A stretch of DNA of 64,000 nucleotides from Cryobacterium cryoconiti (GCF_004403065.1 NZ_SOHA01000014.1:1-64000); one strand, 5' to 3'; numbered from the stretch's first letter, positions 52,101-60,809 are shown. The notes: a model not told the origin generated them from the sequence alone. Translations and numbers: made by a program.

Positions 52101-52580
52101 ATGGGCGAGGTCGATCGCCGGCACAGTGAATGGATGCGGCTGGCCCTGCACGAGGCCCGGGCGGCACTCGAAACGGGCGACGTTCCCGTGGGCGCGGTGG
52201 TGCTGGACGCTGCCGGCACGGTCATCGGGCGTGGGCGAAACGAGCGCGAAGCGCTGCAGGATCCGACCGGCCACGCGGAGATCGTCGCCATCCGACAGGC
52301 TGCCCAGGCTCTGGGGGACTGGCACCTGACCGGTTGCACCCTCGTGGTCACGTTGGAGCCCTGCGTGATGTGTGCCGGGGCGATCCTGGCGGCGCGCGTG
52401 CCCGTGGTGGTGTTCGGCGCGTGGGACGAGAAGGCCGGGGCCGCCGGTTCGGTGTACGACGTGTTGCGGGACCGCCGGCTCAATCACCGGGCTGAGGTCT
52501 ACGCCGAGGTCGACGCGGAGGAGTGCGGGGAGCTACTCAGGGCGTTCTTTCTGGATCCAGCCCGTCGAGCCATTCGCTGA
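52101..52580 (+). CDS. tadA: tRNA-specific adenosine deaminase
   Basis: TadA deaminates A34 of tRNA-Arg(ACG) to inosine. A 159-residue zinc deaminase: the zinc ligands and catalytic Glu are in TGHAEIVAIRQAA and EPCVMCAGAILAAR, and the substrate-side GAWDEKAGAAGSVYDVL is present. ATG 52101 has GGGGAGAGGA upstream. Its last 44 bases overlap the 3' end of the convergent amidotransferase gene. Its tRNA substrate gene is at 48.8 kb. Confidence 0.95.
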   Translation: MGEVDRRHSEWMRLALHEARAALETGDVPVGAVVLDAAGTVIGRGRNEREALQDPTGHAEIVAIRQAAQALGDWHLTGCTLVVTLEPCVMCAGAILAARVPVVVFGAWDEKAGAAGSVYDVLRDRRLNHRAEVYAEVDAEECGELLRAFFLDPARRAIR

Positions 52581-53250
52581 ACATGGCCCTGGACGCGCTC
52601 TGCATGCCCCTGGAGTAGCGTTCCCGGTCACGGCGCAGCTCGCCCGGGTCGAAGCCTTCCGCGGCCACCTCGGCCTCGGAGGCGGCCAGCCAGACCTCGT
52701 GCATCTCGGCGGTGACCTCCGGGTGGAACTGCACGGCCAGCGCCCATTTGCCGATGGAGAAGGCCTCATTGCCGTATTGGGGTGAACCGGCCAGTCGCGT
52801 CACCCCGTCGGGCAGGTCGAAGGTGTCGCTGTGCCACTGGAAGACGGGGACGCCGCTGATATGGCGCACCGGGGACGCCGCGCCGGCCTCCGTGGGCACC
52901 ACGGACCGGTAGCCGATCTCGTTCGTCGGCCCGCGGTAGACCCGGGAACCGAGGGCTGTGGCCATGAGCTGGGCGCCGAGGCACACGCCGAAGACGGGCA
53001 GGCCCGCGCCGAGCCGGTGCTCGAGCAGCGCGATCTCGTCGTGCAGTGCCGGGAACGCGTCGGCCTCGTAGACCCCCATCTCGCCGCCGAGCACGACCAG
53101 CAGATCGCCGTCGGTCGGGTCGAGGGAGCGCACGTCCTCCCGCAGCGTGTCGACGTAACGGACGACGTAGCCGTGCTCCACCAGGACGGGCTCGAGATTG
53201 CCGAGGTGGATGGTGTCATCGTGTCGCAGAACGACCGCGGTGCGGCTCAC
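52537..53250 (-). CDS. Class I glutamine amidotransferase-like protein
   Basis: A 237-residue stand-alone GATase1 domain: nucleophile Cys in VFGVCLGAQLMATAL, and His-Glu in ALAVQFHPEVTAEM. Similar to GMP synthase-like amidotransferases encoded alone, which may be gamma-glutamyl hydrolases. LVVLGGEMGVYEAD supplies the oxyanion strand. It starts at 53250, overlapping the stop of the CDF gene by four bases, so the two are coupled. Substrate unknown. Confidence 0.9.
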   Translation of the reverse strand: MSRTAVVLRHDDTIHLGNLEPVLVEHGYVVRYVDTLREDVRSLDPTDGDLLVVLGGEMGVYEADAFPALHDEIALLEHRLGAGLPVFGVCLGAQLMATALGSRVYRGPTNEIGYRSVVPTEAGAASPVRHISGVPVFQWHSDTFDLPDGVTRLAGSPQYGNEAFSIGKWALAVQFHPEVTAEMHEVWLAASEAEVAAEGFDPGELRRDRERYSRGMQSASRAMFSEWLDGLDPERTP

Positions 53251-54209
53251 TCACTGCCCTTGATGACGATGGCGTCGGTGGGAGGCTGGCGTCGGTTGGG
53301 GTCGACGTACAGGTCCGGTTCGAGGTAGATCACCCGGGCGGCCGGCACGGCCTCACGGATGCGGGCTTCGACCGAATCGATGCCCGCGGCCACGTCGGCG
53401 AAGCGGTTGTCGGCGTCGAAGGCGATCTTGGCCGCGACGAGGAGTTCGTCCGGACCGAGGTACAGCGTCTTGAGGTGGATGATCTTCTGCGTCTCCGGGC
53501 CGGAGAGGATGGCGCGCTGGATGGATACGGCATCCGCGGTGTCGGCACCCTCACCGACCAGCAGGCTCTTCGTCTCGATGCCGAGCACGACAGCGACGAG
53601 CACGAGCAGCACTCCGATGAACAGGGTGCCGATGGCGTCCCAGATCGGGTCGCCGGTGATGATGGTCAGGCCGACGCCGAGGAACGCGAAGACCAGACCT
53701 GTGAGCGCGGCGACGTCTTCGAGCAGCACCACGGGCAGCTCGGGCGCCTTGGAGTGCCGCACGAACTGCACCCAGCCCTGCGTGCCGCGCACGAGGTTCG
53801 ATTCCCGGATCGCGGTGCGCAGCGAGAAGGACTCGAGGCCCATGGCGACCAGCAGCACCAGGATGGGCAGCCACGGAACGTCGAGCGGGTGCGGATTCTG
53901 CAGCTTGCTCACGCCCTCGTAGAGGGAGAAAACGCCGCCGACCGAGAACAAAATGATCGACACGACAAAGGCGTAGACGAAGCGTTCCCGGCCATAGCCG
54001 AACGGATGCTCCGTGTCCGCTTTCTGCCGCGACTTACGACCGCCCACCAGCAGCAGCACCTGGTTGCCCGAGTCGGCGAGGGAGTGCACGCCCTCGGCGA
54101 GCATCGAGGAGGAGCCGGAGAATCCCCAGGCCACGAACTTCGTGATCGCGATGCCCAGATTGGCACCGAGTGCCGCCACGATTGCCTTGTTCCCGCCCAA
54201 TGTGCTCAT
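53247..54209 (-). CDS. Cation diffusion facilitator family transporter
   Basis: A 320-residue metal efflux protein with about six membrane helices; the zinc-site residues are in SMLAEGVHSLADSGNQVLLLVGG (HxxxD) and a partner pair in the fifth helix (GDPIWDAIGTLFIGVL). TEHPFGYGRERF is a diagnostic loop. The C-terminal cytoplasmic domain (about residues 215-305) resembles the regulatory ferredoxin-like domain. Exports Zn, Fe or Mn by proton exchange; metal not determined. TAGGAT six bases before ATG. Confidence 0.93.
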   Translation of the reverse strand: MSTLGGNKAIVAALGANLGIAITKFVAWGFSGSSSMLAEGVHSLADSGNQVLLLVGGRKSRQKADTEHPFGYGRERFVYAFVVSIILFSVGGVFSLYEGVSKLQNPHPLDVPWLPILVLLVAMGLESFSLRTAIRESNLVRGTQGWVQFVRHSKAPELPVVLLEDVAALTGLVFAFLGVGLTIITGDPIWDAIGTLFIGVLLVLVAVVLGIETKSLLVGEGADTADAVSIQRAILSGPETQKIIHLKTLYLGPDELLVAAKIAFDADNRFADVAAGIDSVEARIREAVPAARVIYLEPDLYVDPNRRQPPTDAIVIKGSE

Positions 54210-54215
54210 TGGGCA

Positions 54216-54221
54216 ATCCTA
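54216..54221 (-). promoter_or_regulatory. -10 hexamer TAGGAT of the CDF gene
   Basis: Six bases before ATG 54209. Confidence 0.55.
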
Positions 54222-54264
54222 GAACGATCGAAAAGGCGCCCGGCTCCGGCCCCTGCCTCGAAAG

Positions 54265-54270
54265 TAGACT
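54265..54270 (+). promoter_or_regulatory. proC: -10 hexamer TAGACT of proC
   Basis: Six bases before ATG 54277; no Shine-Dalgarno sequence. Confidence 0.6.
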
Positions 54271-54276
54271 CGTCGG

Positions 54277-55125
54277 ATGACTTCGACTGCATCGACCACC
54301 CTGCCCACGATCGCATTCCTCGGCGCCGGCTCTATGGCGAGGGCCGTACTCACCGGGCTGCTGCAGCCGGGCGTGACCGTGCAGGGTGGTATTCGTGCCA
54401 CCAATCGCACCGCCGCCAAGGCCGCCGAACTCCGCGCGACCGAGGGCGTGACCGCCTACGCCACCGCGGAGGACCCGGAGGCCAACCGCACGGCCGTGGC
54501 CGGTGCGCGCATCGTGATCGTGGCCGTGAAGCCCGCGATGGTCCCGGACCTCCTGCGAGAGATCGCCGACAGCCTGGAGCCCGGAACGCTGGTCGTCAGC
54601 GTCGCCGCCGGCGTCACCATCGCGACGTTCGAAGCCCTGCTGCCCGACTCCGTCTCCGTCATCCGCTCGATGCCCAACACTCCGGCCGTCGTCGGCAAGG
54701 CGGTCACGGGGCTGAGCGCGGGGTCCCGGTCCAGCGCCACCGATCTCGAGCTCGCCACGGCCCTCTTCGGCACCGTCGGCGACGTGCTGGTCGTGCCCGA
54801 GGAGAAGCTCGACGCCCTCAGTACGATCTCCGGGTCCGGTCCGGCTTACGTCTTCTACCTGATCGAGCAGCTCACGGCCACGGCCCTCGACAAGGGCTTC
54901 ACCCCGGAGGAGGCCGCGGTCATGGTGAACGGCACCTTCCTCGGTGCGACCACCCTGCTTGCCGCATCCGACCTGTCGCCGACCGAGCTGCGCCGCCAGG
55001 TGACGAGCCCGAGCGGCACCACCGAGCGGGCCGTCTGGGAACTCGAGAAGGGTGGCCTCAAGGAGCTGTTCGACCGGGCGACGGATGCCGCGCTCGCCCG
55101 GGCCCGCGAACTCGCCGGCCACTGA
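54277..55125 (+). CDS. proC: Pyrroline-5-carboxylate reductase
   Basis: ProC reduces P5C to proline with NADPH. A 282-residue protein: Rossmann motif TIAFLGAGSMARAVLTGL, VIVAVKPAMV, SVAAGVTIATFEALLP, VIRSMPNTPAVVGKAVTGL and the C-terminal signature LSTISGSGPAYVFYLIEQL, then PEEAAVMVNGTFLGATTLL and SPSGTTERAVWELEKGGLKELF. Complete. Transcribed alone, divergent from the CDF gene. Confidence 0.97.
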   Translation: MTSTASTTLPTIAFLGAGSMARAVLTGLLQPGVTVQGGIRATNRTAAKAAELRATEGVTAYATAEDPEANRTAVAGARIVIVAVKPAMVPDLLREIADSLEPGTLVVSVAAGVTIATFEALLPDSVSVIRSMPNTPAVVGKAVTGLSAGSRSSATDLELATALFGTVGDVLVVPEEKLDALSTISGSGPAYVFYLIEQLTATALDKGFTPEEAAVMVNGTFLGATTLLAASDLSPTELRRQVTSPSGTTERAVWELEKGGLKELFDRATDAALARARELAGH

Positions 55126-55173
55126 CCCGCGAGTGCCCGGCCAGGCCGGGGTTCCCGGCCGCGAACTCCCGGC

Positions 55174-55845
55174 CTAGAACTCCAGCGCCGCGAACCGCTC
55201 GATGTCGGATTTGGTGCCGGAGACGATGATCAGGTCCTGGTCGGTGACCACGGTCTTCTCGGTGGCGTAGGTGAAGGGTCTGCCGGGGCTCTTCACGCCG
55301 ACGACGGTGACGTTGTATTTGCGGCGCAGCCCGGATTCGGTCAGGTTCAGGCCCCGGATGGGCTTCGGTGGGATCATCTTGACCAGCGCGAAGTCGTCGT
55401 CGAACTCGATGAAGTCGAGCAGACGCCCCGAGACCAGATGGGCCAGTCGTTCGCCTGCCTGCGCCTCCGGAAAAACGACATGGTTGACGCCGATGCGCTC
55501 GAGGATCGTGCCGTGGGACTTGGAGATCGCCTTCGCCCAGATCTGGGGGATCCCCAGGTCGACGAGGTTCGCCGCGATGAGCACGCTGGCCTCGACGGAC
55601 GAGCCGACCGCGCAGACGGCGATCGAGAATTCCTGGGCGCCGATCTGGCGGAGCGCCTCCATGGAGGTCGCGTCGGCCTGCACCGCGTGGGTGACCCGCT
55701 CGGACCACTTCTGCACGAGGGTCGCGCTGTCGTCGACGGCGAGCACCTCGCGGCCGAGCCGGTCGAGTTGCCCGGCGGTGGCTGCGCCGAACCGGCCGAG
55801 GCCGATCACCAGCACGGGTGCGTCGTGTTTGAAGCGGTCAGCCAA
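55174..55845 (-). CDS. ktrA: TrkA/KtrA-type potassium channel regulatory protein
   Basis: A 223-residue RCK protein: TrkA_N Rossmann domain (VLVIGLGRFGAATAGQLDRLGREVLAVDD) and C-terminal TrkA_C domain (VVGVKSPGRPFTYATEKTVVTDQDLIIVSGTKSDIERF). It gates the KtrB-type channel by binding nucleotides. Its start overlaps the 3' end of the ktrB-type gene by eight bases, forming an operon. Confidence 0.93.
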   Translation of the reverse strand: MADRFKHDAPVLVIGLGRFGAATAGQLDRLGREVLAVDDSATLVQKWSERVTHAVQADATSMEALRQIGAQEFSIAVCAVGSSVEASVLIAANLVDLGIPQIWAKAISKSHGTILERIGVNHVVFPEAQAGERLAHLVSGRLLDFIEFDDDFALVKMIPPKPIRGLNLTESGLRRKYNVTVVGVKSPGRPFTYATEKTVVTDQDLIIVSGTKSDIERFAALEF

Positions 55846-57280
55846 CGATGGGTCTCTCTTCCGGACGGGAGAACAGCTGCCTGCTCTGGCTCGCGGCGAG
55901 GGCAGCCGCGAGTGTCACTGTACCAATCCTGCCAAGGAACATCGTTGCCGCCAGCACGTACACCCCGGCGGGAGACAGTTCTGCGGTCAGTCCGGTCGAC
56001 AGGCCGCAGGTGGCGAACGCGGAGATCACATCGAAGAGCACGAGATCCAACGGCGCCTGGGAGATCTGCAGGATCAGGATGGTGGACACGGCCACGGTCG
56101 TGGCGCCCCACAGCACCACGCTGACCGCGAGCCGCAGGATGTCGCCGGGGATGCGGCGGCCGAACGCCTCCATCTGGGTTCGTCCGCTGGCCTCGGCGAA
56201 GGCCGCCAGAAAGAGGATGGCCAGGGTTGTCACCTTGATGCCGCCCGCGGTGGACGCGGAGCCGCCGCCGATGAACATGAGCATGTCGGTGGCGAGCAGG
56301 CTCGCACCGTTCAGGTCGCTGATGTCGAAGGTCGCGAAGCCGCCGGAACGGGTCATCACCGACAGAAAGAGCGACTGGAAAATCGCGTCTCCCGCGCTCA
56401 GGGAGCCGAATGTCTTCGGGTTGTCGAACTCGAGTAGGAGGTACGTGGCGATGCCCGCCACGAGCAGCGCAACCGTCGTGAAAAGGGTCAGCTTCACGTG
56501 CAGGGACCAGCGCCGGGGGCTGCGCCAGCCTCGGGCGAGGGTGTAGATCACCGGGAATCCCAGACTGCCGAGGAAGGCCCCGAGCATGAGGGCGCTGAGG
56601 AACCAGTAATCGCCGGCGAACGGGGTGAGACCCCCGACGTTGGGGGAGAAGCCGCTGTTCGTGAAGGCCATGGCCGCGTAGTAGACGCTCTGCCAGAGCG
56701 CTTCGCCGGCAGGTGTCCCGACCGCCAGAATCCGCGGAAAGAGCAGGGCCGCCACGACCAGCTCGATCACGAAGGCGCTGATCGCGACCGTCACCAGCAG
56801 GTTGCCGACCTCGCCCAGGCGGATGGCCTGGCCTTCGTTGACCGGCCCGGCGTGGATGCGGGACGGGTTCGTGTCGCTGGCCGCCATCAGCCGGGCGCGC
56901 AGCCCCAGGCGCCGGGAGATGACCATGCCCATCAGGGAGGCGAGGGTCAGAACGCCGACGCCGCCGATGTTGACTCCGACCACCACCAGCACGTTGCCGA
57001 ATGCGGACCAGTGCGTCGCCATGTCCACTGTGGCGAGGCCGGTGACGCAGATCACCGAGACCGCGGTGAAAAGGGCGTCGTGCAGCGGAGTGATCGAACG
57101 GTCCACGGTGGCGATCGGCAGCGAGAAGAGCAGGGTGAAGACGAGCACCAGCGCCGTGAACACGAGGATGGCGAAGCGGGACGGTGAGCGGCGGACCAGG
57201 CCGTCGACGGAGTCCCGAAGCCAGGCGTACCAGCTGGTGGGACGCGGCGCGAAAGCGGAACCCGCCATCCGTGTCTGCAC
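55838..57280 (-). CDS. ktrB: TrkH/KtrB-type potassium channel subunit
   Basis: A 480-residue membrane protein with the four M1-P-M2 repeats of Trk/Ktr transporters; selectivity-filter-like loops include VICVTGLATVD, AFTNSGFS, SVMTRSGGFATFDISDL and FATCGLSTGLT. Imports potassium together with the RCK protein. GTG 57280 has GGAGG five bases upstream. Divergent from the ArsR-type gene. Confidence 0.94.
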   Translation of the reverse strand: MQTRMAGSAFAPRPTSWYAWLRDSVDGLVRRSPSRFAILVFTALVLVFTLLFSLPIATVDRSITPLHDALFTAVSVICVTGLATVDMATHWSAFGNVLVVVGVNIGGVGVLTLASLMGMVISRRLGLRARLMAASDTNPSRIHAGPVNEGQAIRLGEVGNLLVTVAISAFVIELVVAALLFPRILAVGTPAGEALWQSVYYAAMAFTNSGFSPNVGGLTPFAGDYWFLSALMLGAFLGSLGFPVIYTLARGWRSPRRWSLHVKLTLFTTVALLVAGIATYLLLEFDNPKTFGSLSAGDAIFQSLFLSVMTRSGGFATFDISDLNGASLLATDMLMFIGGGSASTAGGIKVTTLAILFLAAFAEASGRTQMEAFGRRIPGDILRLAVSVVLWGATTVAVSTILILQISQAPLDLVLFDVISAFATCGLSTGLTAELSPAGVYVLAATMFLGRIGTVTLAAALAASQSRQLFSRPEERPIVG

Positions 57281-57342
57281 TGAAACCTCCGACTTGCCCG
57301 CGACGAACGGCTGTCGCCATGGTATCCCCCACCGGGAATGAC

Positions 57343-57348
57343 TAGCCT
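57343..57348 (+). promoter_or_regulatory. -10 hexamer TAGCCT of the ArsR-type gene
   Basis: Six bases before ATG 57355. Confidence 0.5.
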
Positions 57349-57354
57349 TGGGGC

Positions 57355-57801
57355 ATGGCAGACATATTCGGCGTGGTGGCGGATTCGACCCGACGCGAAA
57401 TTCTACGCATTCTCCTCGAGCGATACAACCAGTCGAGCACGGCCGGGGGCGAACTCAGCGTGTCTGACATCGTCGACAAGCTCGGGCTGAGCCAGCCGAC
57501 CATCTCGAAGCACCTCAAGGTGCTGCGGGAAGCGGGTCTGGTGGGAGTGAGGGAAGCCGGTCAGCACCGGTATTACCACCTGGATTACGCGCCGCTCGAG
57601 GAGATCGAGGACTGGCTGATCCCGTTCCTGAGCGTCGACTTCGACGCCACCGTCGGGGAGATCGCCGAGGAGGCCGAAGGCCTGAAGGACGAACAGCGGG
57701 CATTCGCTGCGGCCATCGGGAAGGCCTTCGCCGACACGTCATTCCAAATGGCGCATGCGGTCAAAGACGCCAAGCCCCGAAAATGGCGCAAAAACGACTG
57801 A
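57355..57801 (+). CDS. ArsR-type helix-turn-helix regulator
   Basis: A 148-residue winged-helix protein: MADIFGVVADSTRREILRILLERY, LSVSDIVDKLGLSQPTISKHLKVLREAGLVGVREAGQHRYYHLDY. No metal-binding cysteines are visible, so it is probably not a metal sensor. The C-terminal 65 residues are helical, acidic then basic. Similar proteins sit next to ktr and bS22 genes in related actinobacteria (recollection, not verified). Target unknown. Confidence 0.9.
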   Translation: MADIFGVVADSTRREILRILLERYNQSSTAGGELSVSDIVDKLGLSQPTISKHLKVLREAGLVGVREAGQHRYYHLDYAPLEEIEDWLIPFLSVDFDATVGEIAEEAEGLKDEQRAFAAAIGKAFADTSFQMAHAVKDAKPRKWRKND

Positions 57802-57928
57802 GCCGACCCGCCCCCCGGCGTTCGAATGTGCAGGGCCGCGTAGGAGAGCGTTCTTTTTCCGGTAGACTGCCATTTACCGTGTCTGTCGCGAATCCCGCGG
57901 CGAAACCAATTTCTTTTGTGAGGTCCGT

Positions 57929-58027
57929 GTGGGTTCTGTAATCAAGAAGCGACGCAAGCGTATGGCGAAGAAGAAGCACCGCAAGCTGCTTCGCAAGACT
58001 CGTCACCAGCGTCGTAACAAGAAGTAG
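57929..58027 (+). CDS. Mini ribosomal protein bS22 (AURKAIP1/COX24 domain)
   Basis: A 32-codon gene: GTG 57929 to TAG 58025. The product starts MGSVIKKRRKRMAKKKHRKL and has 18 Lys or Arg among 32 residues, matching the actinobacterial small-subunit protein bS22 found near the decoding centre. GTGAGG lies a few bases upstream. A -10-like TAGACT (57863-57868) is the likely promoter. It is followed by a perfect terminator at 58061. Too short for most ORF thresholds. Confidence 0.92.
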   Translation: MGSVIKKRRKRMAKKKHRKLLRKTRHQRRNKK

Positions 58028-58060
58028 ACGGTTCAACCGTTCGTAAGATGTACCGGCGTG

Positions 58061-58091
58061 AGCGCTAGGCCCCTGGGCCTAGCGCTTTTTG
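58061..58091 (+). terminator. Intrinsic terminator after bS22
   Basis: AGCGCTAGGCCC pairs perfectly with GGGCCTAGCGCT around CT and is followed by TTTTTG. Its right arm contains the stop codon of the convergent HAD gene. Confidence 0.93.
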
Positions 58092-58801
58092 CTTGCCCGG
58101 GTGGCGGCCGTGATACTGCGGCGCTTGAGAATCATGACCGGCCAGTGGCGCGCCGCCGCGTAACGGCGCAGCGTCGCATCGGGGTTCACGACGACCGGGT
58201 TGCCCACCAGGTCCAGCAACGGAATGTCGTTGTGCGAATCGGAGTAGGCCCAGCAGCCGGCCAGGTCGGCCCCGCTGATGGCGGCCTGAATGGTGGCCGC
58301 ACGTGCCTTCTGGGCGCCGTGGCACACCCCGTCCATCAGGCGGCCCGTGAACACGCCGTCAACGGCTTCGAGCCGGGTACCCAATGCTCCCGTGAGACCG
58401 AGCCGCTCGGCGATGACGTCAGCCACCTCCTGTGCCGTCGCGGAGACGAGCCAGACCTCACGTCCGGCCTTCAAGTGGGCGCGGGCAACGGCGACCGTCT
58501 CCGGCCAGAGCCGCTGCAGGAGGCGGGCGTCGACGATTTCCGTGCTCAGCGCGACGAGGTCGGCGCGGGTGTAGCCCACGACCACTTCCAGCGCACGCTC
58601 GCGGATGCTGGCGAGGTGCACCCCGTTCTCGCCGACCATGAGGAACCGCGCCTGCTTCCACGCGAACGATGCCACGTCCCGGCCGGTGATCAGCCGCCGC
58701 CGCCAGGCGCCGACGCTGAGGTGGTACAGGCTCGCGCCGCGCAGCAGAGTGTTGTCCACGTCGAAGAACGCGATGGCTGGGGCGGCAGTGGCTTCGGACA
58801 T
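58079..58801 (-). CDS. HAD-IB family phosphatase (SerB-like)
   Basis: A 240-residue HAD hydrolase: motif I AIAFFDVDNTLLRGASLY, motif II VWLVSATAQEVADVIAERLG, motif III lysine in GAQKARAATIQAA and motif IV CWAYSDSHNDIPLLDLVG. This subgroup (HAD-SF-IB) includes phosphoserine phosphatase-like and lipid phosphatases; substrate uncertain. I prefer ATG 58801, which has TAGACT ten bases upstream; an upstream ATG at 58846 overlaps the promoter of the divergent gene. Confidence 0.88.
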   Translation of the reverse strand: MSEATAAPAIAFFDVDNTLLRGASLYHLSVGAWRRRLITGRDVASFAWKQARFLMVGENGVHLASIRERALEVVVGYTRADLVALSTEIVDARLLQRLWPETVAVARAHLKAGREVWLVSATAQEVADVIAERLGLTGALGTRLEAVDGVFTGRLMDGVCHGAQKARAATIQAAISGADLAGCWAYSDSHNDIPLLDLVGNPVVVNPDATLRRYAAARHWPVMILKRRSITAATRASKKR

Positions 58802-58845
58802 GTGAGCAGCAAGTCTAGTTGCCTGAGTCGTTCCCGGAGCCAGCA

Positions 58846-58851
58846 TAGGCT
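58846..58851 (+). promoter_or_regulatory. -10 hexamer TAGGCT of the glutaredoxin-like gene
   Basis: Six bases before ATG 58858. Confidence 0.5.
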
Positions 58852-58857
58852 GGTGCC

Positions 58858-59127
58858 ATGGCTACCGCACTCCTCACCCTGATCGGCAAGCCCGGCTGTC
58901 ACCTCTGCGACGACGCGAGAGACCTGATCGGCAGTGTCGTGACCAAGCTGGCCGACGACCCGTCGGCCCCGGAGATCGTGATCGAGGAACGATCCATCCT
59001 TGATGACGCCGAACTGCACGCCCTCTACGTCGAAGACATCCCGGTGCTTCTGCTCAACGGCAAGGTGCACAATTACTGGCGCATCGACCCGTTGCGGCTG
59101 CGCAGCGCGATTCTGGCCGTGCGATGA
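58858..59127 (+). CDS. Glutaredoxin-like (DUF836) thiol protein
   Basis: An 89-residue thioredoxin-fold protein with redox motif CHLC (LIGKPGCHLCDDARDLI) and the cis-proline region VEDIPVLLLNGKVHNYWRID. Likely a small disulfide oxidoreductase of the cytosol. Its stop overlaps the next ATG (ATGA). Confidence 0.92.
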   Translation: MATALLTLIGKPGCHLCDDARDLIGSVVTKLADDPSAPEIVIEERSILDDAELHALYVEDIPVLLLNGKVHNYWRIDPLRLRSAILAVR

Positions 59128-59420
59128 TCCGGCACATCGTCTCCTGGCAGCTGTCCGAGGCCGACCCGGCCCGGAAGGCCGCCCATGCGGCTGAGATCGC
59201 GGCCCGCCTCGAAGCGCTCGTGGGCGTCGTCGACGAGATCCGAGCCCTGCGGGTGGGTGCAGATGTGGCCGGCGGCGCCAACTGGGACGTGGTTCTGGTG
59301 GCCGACTTCGACGACCTGGACGCGGTCGGTCGCTATCAGGTGCACCCCGCGCATCAGGCGGCGGGAGCGTTCATCCGTTCCGTCGTCTCGGACCGGATGG
59401 CCGTCGATATCATCGTCTGA
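59124..59420 (+). CDS. Dabb (stress-responsive alpha/beta barrel) domain protein
   Basis: A 98-residue single-domain protein: MIRHIVSWQLSEADPARKAAHAAEIAARLEALVGVVDEI, and WDVVLVADFDDLDAVGRYQVHPAHQAA, the classical Dabb pattern with histidines. Members form dimeric ferredoxin-like barrels; some are enzymes of polyketide chemistry, most are unknown. Coupled to the glutaredoxin-like gene. Confidence 0.9.
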   Translation: MIRHIVSWQLSEADPARKAAHAAEIAARLEALVGVVDEIRALRVGADVAGGANWDVVLVADFDDLDAVGRYQVHPAHQAAGAFIRSVVSDRMAVDIIV

Positions 59421-59474
59421 CCGGCTCGGGCGGGCACGGCGGCTGCCCCACCGTGGCAGGGCAGCCCTCGCCGG

Positions 59475-60803
59475 TTACGGCTCGAGACGCGTCGGGCCGC
59501 GGAACAGGTAGGTGACCTCGCGGATGCTGGCCTGGTGCAGCATCAGCATCAGCACCCGGGCGAGGCCCATGCCGAACCCGCCGTGCGACGGCACGCCGTA
59601 GCGGAAGAAGTCGAGGTAGCCCTCGATCTCCTCGGGGTCGACGCCCTTCTCCTTGGCCTGCTCGACCAGGATGTCGATGCGGTGCTCGCGCTGTGCCCCG
59701 GTCGAGATCTCGGTGCCGTTGAAGATCAGGTCGTAGCTCTTGGTGATGCTCGCATCATTCTCGTGGCGCATGTGGTAAAACGGCCGGATGCTCGAGGCGT
59801 AGTCGGTGAGGAAGACGAACTCGTGGCCGAAGGTCTCGAGCACGTAGGCGGCGATCTGACGTTCGCCCTCGGGGTCCATGTCGTCGTCGTCGCGCGGGAC
59901 CTCGTAGCCGCGGGACTTCACGATCTCCTTGGCCTCGGCCAGCGGGATGCGCGGGAACGGCGTGCTGGGCACGGTGACCTCGACGCCGAAGAGGGCCAGA
60001 ACCTCCTCGCCGTGCTTCTCCTTGACGGCGGTGAATCCGGCGACCAGCAGCTCTTCGTGCAGCTGCATGACGTCTTCGTGGCTGTCGATCCAGCTGATCT
60101 CGGAGTCGACGCTGGTGAACTCGGTGGAGTGGCGACTGGTGAACGACGGGTCGGCGCGGAACGCCGGGCCGACCTCGAAGATCTTGCCGAAGCCGGCGGC
60201 CTGGGCCATCTGCTTGAAGAACTGGGGGCTCTGCGCGAGGTAGGCCTTGGTGTCGAAGTACTCCACCTCGAACAGCTCGGCGCGGGACTCGCTCGCGCTG
60301 GCCATCAGCTTCGGGGTGTGCAGCTCGATGAAGTCGTTGTCGATCCAGTAGGTGCGCATCGCATGCTCGAACGTGGTCTGCAGGCGGAAGATCAGGTTCG
60401 CCTTAGGCTGGCGGAGGTCGAGGAAGCGCCAGTCGAGGCGCTTGTCGAGGCTGGAGTCGGCGGCGATGGGGGTCTCGGGGATCGCGACCGTGACGACCTC
60501 GAGGGTCGCGAGCTTGATCTCGATTCCGCCGAGCTTGACGCGCTCGTCGTGCTTGAGCTCACCGGTGACGGTGACGAAACTGCCCTGCGACAGGGTGGAG
60601 ATGGTGCTGGCCGGTTCGTCGGCGACGACCACGCCCTCGGCATCCGTGGTGCGCGGGTTCACGAGTTGAACCGCGCCGGATTCGTCGCGGAGCACGACGA
60701 ACTGCACCTTCTTCTGGTCTCTGACGGTGTCGACCCATCCGGACACCGTTACGGGGCCGTTGTCGAGGGCGGCCAGGTTCTTGATCACTATGCGCTGAGT
60801 CAC
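59475..60803 (-). CDS. aspS: Archaeal-type aspartyl-tRNA synthetase (Asp or Asp/Asn)
   Basis: A 442-residue class IIb synthetase. An N-terminal OB-fold anticodon domain (VTVSGWVDTVRDQKKVQFVVLRD) precedes the core: RLDWRFLDLRQP, SPQFFKQMAQAAGFGKIFEVGPAFRAD (motif 2 region), and GGFGMGLARVLMLML (motif 3). Bacterial AspRS is about 590 residues with a GAD insert; that insert is missing, so this is the archaeal/eukaryotic form. Such enzymes may also charge tRNA-Asn, which then needs GatCAB. The discriminating residue Trp26 of Thermococcus aligns with an Asp here (my alignment). GTG 60803 follows TAAACT by six bases. Confidence 0.92.
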   Translation of the reverse strand: MTQRIVIKNLAALDNGPVTVSGWVDTVRDQKKVQFVVLRDESGAVQLVNPRTTDAEGVVVADEPASTISTLSQGSFVTVTGELKHDERVKLGGIEIKLATLEVVTVAIPETPIAADSSLDKRLDWRFLDLRQPKANLIFRLQTTFEHAMRTYWIDNDFIELHTPKLMASASESRAELFEVEYFDTKAYLAQSPQFFKQMAQAAGFGKIFEVGPAFRADPSFTSRHSTEFTSVDSEISWIDSHEDVMQLHEELLVAGFTAVKEKHGEEVLALFGVEVTVPSTPFPRIPLAEAKEIVKSRGYEVPRDDDDMDPEGERQIAAYVLETFGHEFVFLTDYASSIRPFYHMRHENDASITKSYDLIFNGTEISTGAQREHRIDILVEQAKEKGVDPEEIEGYLDFFRYGVPSHGGFGMGLARVLMLMLHQASIREVTYLFRGPTRLEP

Positions 60804-60809
60804 CGGTCA

